This document shows, piece by piece, positions 1 through 5,099 of a stretch of 5,199 nucleotides of DNA; positions within the stretch are counted from its first letter, which is position 1, and each line of letters opens with the position of its first letter. Origin of the DNA: Sporomusa sp. (GTDB taxonomy: Bacteria > Bacillota_C > Negativicutes > Sporomusales > Sporomusaceae); the NCBI GenBank assembly GCA_029256645.1, contig JAQSXM010000275.1:1-5199 (forward strand). The letters run 5' to 3'. Below the pieces are notes generated by a model that saw only the letters and a list, made by a program, of their open reading frames with translations, searched no databases and was not told where the DNA came from. The position numbers were made by a program, and so were the translations under genes.

Positions 1-235
1 AAAGACCAATTGCCTCTTCAAAGGTCGGAAAATTGATAGTATCCAGATCATCATGAAGGACATCAATAAAAAACATTTGTTTAAAATAGGCACAAAGTTC
101 GCTTACCCGTTTAACGTCGCTGTAATTATTCTTATCCCGGAGTGCTTTAAAATATTTTTTAAAGAGCATGCTTTGTACCGGCGCACCCTCCGCGGCAGAA
201 GCGCCGCCGCCCAAAAGGATTGTTGTTTTTATCAT
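1..235 (-). CDS. SIR2-like domain protein, N-terminal fragment (runs off left edge)
   Basis: The minus strand is open from an ATG at 235 to the window edge, giving 78 complete codons. The protein begins MIKTTILLGGGASAAEGAP. A hydrophobic first strand followed by a glycine-rich G-G-G-A-S turn and then E-G-A-P is the pattern of the first Rossmann beta-alpha unit of SIR2-like NAD-binding domains, which usually read GAGAS. A later segment, P-T-F-E-E-A-I-G-L (about residues 70-78), also resembles members of this group as I remember them. The catalytic region lies outside the window, so activity (NAD hydrolase, deacetylase-like or neither) cannot be judged. The ribosome site is weak: AAGGAAAG at 249-256 lies 13 bases upstream of the ATG. 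The only gap to the upstream FtsH-like gene is 69 bases and contains a terminator, so it may be a separate unit or be read by leakage. The family call is moderate. It could instead be another Rossmann-like protein. Confidence 0.6.
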   Translation of the reverse strand, partial: MIKTTILLGGGASAAEGAPVQSMLFKKYFKALRDKNNYSDVKRVSELCAYFKQMFFIDVLHDDLDTINFPTFEEAIGL

Positions 236-273
236 ACCAAAAATTATTCTTTCCTTGATACGCAGGAGTATGC

Positions 274-300
274 AAAAAAAAACGTCCAATTGCTGGACGC
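274..300 (-). terminator. Rho-independent terminator of the FtsH-like operon
   Basis: Read on the minus strand, CGTCCA (299-294), a five-base loop GCAAT and TGGACG (288-283) form a perfect 6-bp stem. It is followed at once by nine T residues (282-274). It begins five bases past the last base of the FtsH-like gene's stop codon, the expected place for the end of that operon. A G-T pair could add one more step at the base of the stem. Confidence 0.9.
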
Positions 301-304
301 AGCA

Positions 305-1795
305 TTATGCAGCTTGTTCATCACCTTTTAACATAACCCTAAATTCAGCGCCTGAGATAAATTCTTTAGCCAGTAATGTGTCTATAATTTGGGTGAAAGC
401 TGTCTGATGATCAGTAAGAATTGCTTTTACCTGAGATTCAATCTGTTTAAAAATGCCGGTAATCGTATTGTGTAAAAGTTCTTTCGGCACATCATCAGGT
501 GATACAATACCGAGCTCAGACATACCGCCAAATACTATTTCCTTCGCCATATCGGCAGCCTGCTTAAAATCGTTGGCTGCACCGGTACTGCGTGTACCAA
601 GAAACATTTCTTCGGCAATCGCCCCGGCTACAGCTACCGCAATTTTGCCTTTGATGTAGTCAACAGTATATAAATAGATATCGTCCTGCTGCGTCTGCCG
701 GACATAGCCCAGGGCATTACCGCGTGCTACTACATTCACGCTGGCTACTGAGCCTGGCGAAGTATACTCACTTAACAGCGCATGTCCGGTCTCATGCACA
801 GCTATCCTATTTCTCTCATCTGTGTTTGGAATCCGGTCAAGCTTTTCACCCATAATTACCTTTTCCACGGCGCTGCGTAAATGCTGAGCAGTAATTGTTC
901 CGGAACTTTCCCTAAATGCCAGAATAGCAGCTTCATTAGCCACACTTTCTAAATGAGCCCCGGAAAAACCAAAGGTGTCATTAGCCACATCGGCCAGTGA
1001 AACATCGTCAGCCAATGGTTTATTACGGGTATGCAATTGGAGAATTCTCATCCGTCCTTTCTTATCAGGCAAATCAACCTTAACCTGACGATCAAAGCGA
1101 CCTGGGCGAAGCAGAGCCGAATCAAGAATGTCAATCCTATTGGTTGCACCAATCACTAAGATGCGAATAGCATCATTCTCCGACATACCGTCCATTTGCA
1201 CTAAAAGCTCATTTAGGGTCTGATCATACTCCATGTGACCAGCGTTTTGGCCGCGTTTACCACCCAAAACCTCAATTTCGTCAATAAAAATAACCGCACT
1301 GGCCTTATCATTGCGTTTTGCCACATCACGGGCCTGCTTAAACAGCTGTCGGACCCGCTGGGCCCCAACACCGACATACATCTCAACAAACTCTGAACCA
1401 CTGGCTGCTAAAAACGCCGATCCGGTAAAATGGGCTGCCGCCTTTGCGAGCAGCGTTTTACCGGTACCTGGTGGTCCATTGAGTAAGATGCCTTTAATCG
1501 GACGAATTCCTAAGGTCTTAATTTGTTCAACATCTTTGGTAAACTCAAGAGCTTCACATAATTCCCCTTTAGCCATATCCTGACCGCCAATATCATCAAA
1601 ACTTATCAATTGTTCTTCAGCCATCCCTTTAGAGACTGTAACAAACGACTTGTTGCCGGTGCGCTTGCTATTGACATACAAAAATGCAGCAGCTAGTCCA
1701 ACAATAAAAAGTATCGGCAGCAAATCAATCCCTTGAATAGCTAAAAACATAAGTATAGCTATTGCCATCCCAATACCAATCTCAAGATATCGCAT
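305..1795 (-). CDS. Compact FtsH-family membrane AAA+ zinc metalloprotease
   Basis: This 496-residue protein has the FtsH architecture. Two hydrophobic segments at about 5-20 and 24-42 are separated by only a few residues. The AAA+ module carries Walker A GPPGTGKT (107-114), a pore loop M-Y-V-G-V-G (139-144) with tyrosine where FtsH usually has phenylalanine, Walker B IFIDE (169-173), sensor-1 GATNR (216-220), and the second region of homology with arginines at 230 and 233 (RPGRFDR). The protease domain has the zinc motif HETGH (334-338), where FtsH normally has HEAGH, and a likely third ligand D409 in G-A-A-N-D-F. All catalytic residues are therefore present. Known FtsH proteins are ATP-driven membrane proteases that degrade membrane and regulatory proteins. 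Typical bacterial FtsH has about 600-650 residues, with a roughly 75-100-residue domain between its helices. That domain is absent here, and the C-terminus is short. This is probably a specialised paralog rather than the housekeeping ftsH. It starts one base after the upstream stop, with ribosome site GGGGTG inside the preceding gene, so translation is probably coupled. Confidence 0.9.
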   Translation of the reverse strand: MRYLEIGIGMAIAILMFLAIQGIDLLPILFIVGLAAAFLYVNSKRTGNKSFVTVSKGMAEEQLISFDDIGGQDMAKGELCEALEFTKDVEQIKTLGIRPIKGILLNGPPGTGKTLLAKAAAHFTGSAFLAASGSEFVEMYVGVGAQRVRQLFKQARDVAKRNDKASAVIFIDEIEVLGGKRGQNAGHMEYDQTLNELLVQMDGMSENDAIRILVIGATNRIDILDSALLRPGRFDRQVKVDLPDKKGRMRILQLHTRNKPLADDVSLADVANDTFGFSGAHLESVANEAAILAFRESSGTITAQHLRSAVEKVIMGEKLDRIPNTDERNRIAVHETGHALLSEYTSPGSVASVNVVARGNALGYVRQTQQDDIYLYTVDYIKGKIAVAVAGAIAEEMFLGTRSTGAANDFKQAADMAKEIVFGGMSELGIVSPDDVPKELLHNTITGIFKQIESQVKAILTDHQTAFTQIIDTLLAKEFISGAEFRVMLKGDEQAA

Positions 1796-1796
1796 C

Positions 1797-2345
1797 CTAT
1801 TTCACCCCTTGTCTACTGTCAGCACGTGCAACTACCACATACATTTCATTTGTGCCTTTGGTCATTTGCAAATAAACTTTGTTGGTATCTACATAAGTCT
1901 GCGTTTCTACACCTGCGATGCTGGCCTTAGCTTCAATACGCTCAGCCATTTCCGTAAAATTCCCGGTGAAAATGGCTTCTTGAATCGTATAATGGATAGA
2001 ATAGTAAAATTTATCCAGATCGGGTGTGCGATTATCCTGGATAATAATATCATATTTCTTTTGTCCGCTCACCTGTTTTAAGCCTTCAGCCATCTCACCA
2101 TACAGCTTCTGTAAATTCGGCACATGAGCAAGCTTTACATATATTTTAATGGGTTCTCCAGTTCTTCCTTGTTCATTTAAAGGACCAATATGAACAGATT
2201 CTACCCCGTCGATATTCTGAAACGTTTTGTTAATTGGGTTAGCTACCGCGTATTTATTCCATAATAATTGTCCACCAAACAAGACAGCAAGCGTGAGCAC
2301 CAGTGTCAGACCACCGACAACCCAGTTATAATCTTTTTTCGTCAT
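1797..2345 (-). CDS. Unrecognised membrane-anchored protein, partner of the FtsH-like protease
   Basis: I do not recognise this 182-residue protein. The N-terminus MTKKDYNW is followed by one hydrophobic helix (about 8-29) with positive residues before it. This predicts a signal anchor with the remaining ~150 residues outside the cytoplasm. No lipobox or clear signal-peptidase site is evident. The exported part is mixed alpha/beta. It contains two similar stretches, I-D-G-V-E-S-V-H-I (45-53) followed by I-K-I-Y-V-K-L (66-72), and I-A-G-V-E-T-Q-T-Y (143-151) followed by K-V-Y-L-Q-M (156-161). These suggest repeated beta hairpins of the GV-x-x-V type. It has no obvious catalytic motif or cysteine. 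The start is supported by GAAGGGAG (2355-2362) nine bases upstream. It is the first gene of the operon, and its stop is one base from the FtsH-like start. A role as adaptor, regulator or substrate-receptor of that protease is inferred from this coupling. Confidence 0.85.
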   Translation of the reverse strand: MTKKDYNWVVGGLTLVLTLAVLFGGQLLWNKYAVANPINKTFQNIDGVESVHIGPLNEQGRTGEPIKIYVKLAHVPNLQKLYGEMAEGLKQVSGQKKYDIIIQDNRTPDLDKFYYSIHYTIQEAIFTGNFTEMAERIEAKASIAGVETQTYVDTNKVYLQMTKGTNEMYVVVARADSRQGVK

Positions 2346-2364
2346 GTACTAATGCTCCCTTCTT

Positions 2365-2382
2365 TAGATATAGATATAGATA
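2365..2382. repeat. Three tandem copies of TAGATA in the FtsH-like operon leader
   Basis: Three perfect tandem copies of the hexamer TAGATA (plus-strand reading) occupy this stretch and are followed by T and a short T-run. They lie in the predicted 5' untranslated leader of the minus-strand operon, two bases upstream of the GAAGGGAG ribosome site. No function can be assigned. A short repeat like this could change copy number by slippage. Confidence 0.75.
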
Positions 2383-2417
2383 TTTTTCACCTTAATTCAA
2401 TACTATTAGTGGACAAA

Positions 2418-2446
2418 ATTATATCATGTATTTTAAATATAGTATA
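2418..2446 (-). promoter_or_regulatory. Promoter of the membrane protein/FtsH-like operon
   Basis: On the minus strand a perfect -10 hexamer TATAAT (2423-2418) is preceded by TG with one base between, giving an extended -10 (TGATATAAT). Seventeen bases upstream lies TATACT (2446-2441), a poor -35 match at three of six positions. A better -35 hexamer, TTGACG (2453-2448), lies 24 bases from this -10, too far for normal use. Transcription would start near 2411 and give a leader of about 65 bases before the ATG at 2345. Confidence 0.6.
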
Positions 2447-2537
2447 GCGTCAAAAAAAACCAGCTTAGCCAGCATTTGTAGGAATGTATTATTAGTAATC
2501 TGATCATAATAAGGATAGACCATAAATAACACTTAAG

Positions 2538-2544
2538 AAGGAGG
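2538..2544 (+). promoter_or_regulatory. Strong ribosome binding site of the DUF378 gene
   Basis: AAGGAGG, a full match to the 16S anti-Shine-Dalgarno, lies six bases before the ATG at 2551. It fixes the start of this very short gene and implies efficient translation. I could not identify a convincing -35/-10 pair for this gene. CATAAT at 2505-2510 is a possible -10 without a good -35. Confidence 0.85.
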
Positions 2545-2550
2545 AGTCAT

Positions 2551-2745
2551 ATGGATAGAATCGCTCTGATCCTTGTCATTGTTGGTGCATTAAACTGGCT
2601 GCTTGTCGGTTTATTTAGCTTTGATTTGGTAGCAACCATTTTTGGGGGACAGCAATCCTTCTTAAGCCGCATCGTGTACAGTTTGGTAGGCTTAGCTGGT
2701 ATTTACTCTATGTCGCTCCTATTTAGAGATCGTAGCCGCATTTAG
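2551..2745 (+). CDS. DUF378 family small membrane protein (YuzA-like)
   Basis: This 64-residue protein starts MDRIALILVIVGALNWLLVG. It has two hydrophobic helices (about 4-26 and 38-58) joined by a short loop with F-D-L-V-A-T-I-F-G-G. The A-L-N-W-L-L-V-G-L-F and S-R-I-V-Y-S-L-V-G-L-A-G-I-Y segments are the hallmarks of DUF378, the family that includes Bacillus YuzA. Function is unknown for the family. The length is near the usual 60-80 residues, so the gene appears intact, and it ends in a basic tail (RDRSRI). It is transcribed alone, divergent from the FtsH-like operon (205-base gap) and convergent with the two-component genes. No functional link to either neighbour is visible. Confidence 0.92.
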   Translation: MDRIALILVIVGALNWLLVGLFSFDLVATIFGGQQSFLSRIVYSLVGLAGIYSMSLLFRDRSRI

Positions 2746-2764
2746 CAGTTAAAACACGATAATA

Positions 2765-2796
2765 AAACCCCTGCTCGCTTGTCAGAGCAGGGGTTT
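2765..2796. terminator. Bidirectional terminator between DUF378 gene and sensor kinase
   Basis: AAACCCCTGCTC (2765-2776) and GAGCAGGGGTTT (2785-2796) form a perfect 12-bp stem around an eight-base loop. The stem carries A-runs on one side and T-runs on the other. The minus-strand transcript ends with GGGGTTTTATT, the plus-strand one with GGGGTTTATCT. The hairpin sits between two convergent genes, 19 bases past the DUF378 stop and 13 bases past the kinase stop, so it probably serves both. Confidence 0.92.
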
Positions 2797-2809
2797 ATCT
2801 ATGATCTTA

Positions 2810-4108
2810 TTATAATGGGAAAGTCACAATAAAGGTACTCCCCTTGCCTGGAGCACTATCTATACTTATTGTCCCGCCATGTGCCTCTGCTATCCATTTA
2901 GCAATAGATAACCCTAGACCAGTACCGCCTTCTTCTCTTGATCTTACTTTGTCTATTCTATAAAAACGTTCAAAAATCAGGTGTTGCTGCTCTTGAGGAA
3001 TACCAACACCACTGTCTTGCACGATAATATTGACTCCTTGTTTCAAACCATGCACCATTTTAATCAAAAGAGTTACCTTACCGCCAGCAGAGGTATATTT
3101 GATTGCATTATCAATCAGTATCAGTAATAACTGCTTCATTCTTTCTTGGTCTGCAACAACAAAAATGTTGTTGCTGCCGCTCAGCTCCAGCCTTATATTT
3201 TTTTCCATTGCCGCCGTTTGAAGAATGCGAATAACCTGTTCAGTTACACTGTATAAATTAAACCTCTCTTTATGCATAGTTGTTACCCCGGCATCGCCCC
3301 GGGCCAGGATCAATAAATCAGACACAAGTTTTGACATCCTTTTAATCTCACTCTTCATATCCACAAGTACTTGGCTTGAAAATGATGATAAACTACTCTC
3401 ATCATCTGTCTGCACCGCATCCACAGAGGTCATAAGTACACTAAGCGGGGTCCGCAGTTCATGTGAGGCATCTGCAGCAAATTGCCGTTGTCGCATGAAG
3501 GACTGCCTAATAGGTATAATAGTGCGCCCTGCAAGCGTATGACCAATAAAAGCTGCAATAAGGAGAAATAAGATAGCAACTGCAAGCAGTATCTCCATTA
3601 GTTTCTTTAGCATTTGATAATAGGCTGTTAAATCTTCGCCTACAAAAATGCTTCCTAATACTTGACTGCCGTCAGAAATTTTCTTGCTGCACATCATTAC
3701 GAAAGCACTTTCACCATTCGCCAGAGAGAATATTTTTAGACTTGCCTTACCATCCTGTTCATTCCATTTTTGGATAGCATCTAATACCTCTGTACGTAAT
3801 TCATTAACAGGCTCATCCTGTAAGACTTGTTTTCCATTACTATCAAACACATAATAAAATATTTTTTCTTCAATATTGTATTCAGCAGGGTCTTCTTGTG
3901 AGCGGGGTAGTATCTCTGCTTGTTTTTGTTTTAAAATAAGGACATGCTCTCTTGCTTCCTCTTCCGTAATTGCCTGTACATCATATTGTTCCTCATGGTA
4001 AAGTACCCAAATCAATCCGACATAACTAGTGATAATAAACGTGAGTAAAAATAAAACCATAATACCGGAATAGAGCATAGTCAGGCGGTTACGAATATGA
4101 GCAAACAT
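2810..4108 (-). CDS. Membrane sensor histidine kinase (HisKA/HATPase_c)
   Basis: This kinase autophosphorylates a histidine and passes the phosphate to the response regulator encoded just upstream. Residues are numbered from the ATG at 4111. Transmembrane helices lie at about 12-37 and 171-194 and bracket an extracytoplasmic sensor region of roughly 130 residues that I cannot match to a named domain. The H-box ASHELRTPLS places the phospho-histidine at H217. The ATP-binding domain has the N-box DNAIKYT (N335), G1 DSGVGIP (366-372), F-box F-E-R-F-Y (380-384) and G2 GGTGLGLS (395-402). All are intact. Only about 22 residues separate the second helix from H217, so a full HAMP domain is absent, as in CiaH-like kinases. 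The coding region overlaps the regulator's 3' end by 20 bases. Two adjacent ATGs exist (4111 and 4108). GGAGG at 4115-4119 is only three bases from the first but six from the second, so 4108 is preferred. The signal is unknown. Confidence 0.95.
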   Translation of the reverse strand: MFAHIRNRLTMLYSGIMVLFLLTFIITSYVGLIWVLYHEEQYDVQAITEEEAREHVLILKQKQAEILPRSQEDPAEYNIEEKIFYYVFDSNGKQVLQDEPVNELRTEVLDAIQKWNEQDGKASLKIFSLANGESAFVMMCSKKISDGSQVLGSIFVGEDLTAYYQMLKKLMEILLAVAILFLLIAAFIGHTLAGRTIIPIRQSFMRQRQFAADASHELRTPLSVLMTSVDAVQTDDESSLSSFSSQVLVDMKSEIKRMSKLVSDLLILARGDAGVTTMHKERFNLYSVTEQVIRILQTAAMEKNIRLELSGSNNIFVVADQERMKQLLLILIDNAIKYTSAGGKVTLLIKMVHGLKQGVNIIVQDSGVGIPQEQQHLIFERFYRIDKVRSREEGGTGLGLSIAKWIAEAHGGTISIDSAPGKGSTFIVTFPL

Positions 4109-4781
4109 CATTATCCTCCAATTTGTAACCTATCCCCCTGATGTTTTGCAAGACAATGTTTGCATCAGACCAATTAATCTTTCTCCTGAGTAATCGCACA
4201 TACGCATCCAGATTATTTGATGATATGTCTGTCTCTAAGCCCCAGATCTTATCCAGGATCACCTCGCGGGGAACAACATGTCCTTTGTTTTGAACAAGCA
4301 AATCGAGTAACTGAAATTCACGGCTGGTAAGTTGAACCTCGATATCCCCCTGCCTAATACTACGTGTTGAGCGCAGGAGCATAAGGTTTCCTAACTCCAC
4401 TACATCTTCTTGTAATTTGGCGCTGCTACGCCGTGACAGAGCCCTAAGCCTGGCAAGTAGTTCTGCAAATTCGAAGGGCTTTACCAGATAGTCATCGGCC
4501 CCTGTATCTAACCCCAAAACCCTATCTTCCAAGGCATCTTTAGCTGTCAACATTAAAATAGCACCTTGATAACCCTGTTTCCGCAACTGTTCACATACGT
4601 AGATCCCTGTATGCTCTGGCATCATCCAGTCCAAGATTATCACATCATATGCAGAATAAGTAGCGTAATCTAATGCCATATCTCCTTGTACTACCCAATC
4701 CACTTGTATCTCAGATTTTTCTAACATATGCTTAATCAATCTACCAAGTTTTGTATCATCCTCGGCCAGTAACACGTGCAT
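4089..4781 (-). CDS. OmpR/PhoB-family response regulator
   Basis: This is a DNA-binding response regulator of 230 residues from the ATG at 4781. The receiver domain (1-115) shows the acidic pair D8-D9, phospho-acceptor D51 in I-I-L-D-W-M-M-P, T79 and K101 in the K-P-F motif. The C-terminal winged helix (about 127-222) has L-T-S-R-E-F-Q-L-L (151-159), the recognition-helix region V-R-L-L-R-R-K-I (195-202) and the wing R-G-I-G-Y-K-L (215-221). It is complete. The reading frame can be extended to a GTG at 4805, but that start lacks a ribosome site and lies only about two bases from the predicted transcription start. The ATG at 4781 has AAAGGGG eight bases upstream and places the first beta strand (HVLLAEDD) immediately after Met. 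It is the first gene of the operon and overlaps the cognate kinase. Targets are unknown, but a palindrome in its own promoter suggests autoregulation or control by another factor. Confidence 0.95.
   Translation of the reverse strand: MHVLLAEDDTKLGRLIKHMLEKSEIQVDWVVQGDMALDYATYSAYDVIILDWMMPEHTGIYVCEQLRKQGYQGAILMLTAKDALEDRVLGLDTGADDYLVKPFEFAELLARLRALSRRSSAKLQEDVVELGNLMLLRSTRSIRQGDIEVQLTSREFQLLDLLVQNKGHVVPREVILDKIWGLETDISSNNLDAYVRLLRRKINWSDANIVLQNIRGIGYKLEDNDVCSYS
4115..4119 (-). promoter_or_regulatory. Ribosome site deciding the kinase start
   Basis: GGAGG on the minus strand lies inside the 3' end of the response regulator gene. It is three bases from the ATG at 4111 and six from the ATG at 4108. 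Usual spacing favours the second ATG, which shortens the kinase by one residue. Confidence 0.7.
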
Positions 4782-4789
4782 ATATAAAA

Positions 4790-4796
4790 CCCCTTT
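4790..4796 (-). promoter_or_regulatory. Ribosome site deciding the response regulator start
   Basis: AAAGGGG on the minus strand is eight bases upstream of the ATG at 4781. It argues against the in-frame GTG at 4805 as the start, because nothing resembling a ribosome site precedes that GTG. Confidence 0.75.
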
Positions 4797-4813
4797 ATCT
4801 GTCACCTAGCAAT

Positions 4814-4842
4814 ATTATATCAGTTATTAATACTATAATAAC
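4814..4842 (-). promoter_or_regulatory. Promoter of the two-component operon
   Basis: The minus strand carries TATAAT (4819-4814) preceded by TG at 4822-4821, an extended -10 identical in core to that of the FtsH-like operon. The -35 position (GTTATT, 4842-4837, 17-base spacer) is a poor match, which fits an extended -10 promoter or one needing an activator. Transcription would start near 4807 and give a leader of about 26 bases before the ATG at 4781. Confidence 0.6.
4823..4842. promoter_or_regulatory. Putative operator: inverted repeat inside the two-component promoter
   Basis: GTTATTA, six bases, then TAATAAC form a perfect 7-bp inverted repeat with one helical turn or so between half-site centres. 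It fills the spacer and -35 region and abuts the TG of the extended -10. A protein bound there would block or remodel RNA polymerase. OmpR-family regulators more often use direct repeats, so the binder may be a different dimeric repressor or activator. The sequence is AT-rich, so chance cannot be excluded. Confidence 0.4.
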
Positions 4843-5034
4843 TAAATCTAGTAGAATTTCGCCATAGTTGAGGGTTAAAAAATTCAGCGGATAGTTCTAA
4901 TTACCATCGTTTTGTTCCATTATGCTAGTATAGCCCAGATAAAAGAATACTAACTCAAGAGTTCTAGAATGAAAGCCTGTTACCATCATCATTTAGTCTA
5001 TAGAGCACAACTAAATATCACTCTGTGCTTATAT
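4843..5034. other. AT-rich intergenic stretch with no gene seen
   Basis: I find no supported coding region or RNA gene here. Small symmetrical elements occur: AACTC-AA-GAGTT (4952-4963), the overlapping palindrome TTCTAGAA (4962-4969), and a 6-bp stem AGCACA/TGTGCT (5004-5009 with 5024-5029) around a 14-base loop. None has a T-tract or conserved context that would allow a call. Confidence 0.5.
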
Positions 5035-5081
5035 CTAAATAAAATTAAAAGGCTTACGGGGTTTTAACCTCATAAACCTTT
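5035..5081 (-). terminator. Terminator-like hairpin, minus strand
   Basis: On the minus strand AAAGGTTTATGAGG (5081-5068), loop TTAAAA, and CCCCGTAAGCCTTT (5061-5048) pair over 14 positions, with two G-U wobbles and one A-C mismatch. T-rich sequence TTTTAATTTTATTT follows. In the plus direction the wobbles become C-A mismatches, so the minus strand is the better reading. It would end transcription arriving from the right edge, that is, from the suspected rRNA region, before the two-component promoter. Confidence 0.65.
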
Positions 5082-5099
5082 ATTTATTATGTTATTTCT

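Noticed and set aside
53..407. Two overlapping plus-strand open frames across the left end.
   Set aside because: They lie antisense to the SIR2-like and FtsH-like coding regions and cross the terminator. The protein sequences show no family features.
1213..1583. Antisense and alternate-frame open stretches within the FtsH-like gene.
   Set aside because: They are shadows of the conserved AAA+ coding region and lack ribosome sites.
2448..2474. GC-rich segment followed by eight T residues on the minus strand (GCTGGCTAAGCTGG then T-run), resembling a terminator.
   Set aside because: The two GCTGG units are direct repeats, not inverted ones, so no usable hairpin forms. No minus-strand gene ends there.
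3508..3530. Very short linker between the kinase's second helix and its H-box, considered as a deletion of the HAMP domain.
   Set aside because: HAMP-less or minimal-linker kinases such as CiaH-like ones are well known in Bacillota, so this is not evidence of damage.
4969..5067. Short plus-strand frame of 32 codons starting MKACYHHH.
   Set aside because: No ribosome site precedes it, the composition is unremarkable, and it ends inside the terminator hairpin.
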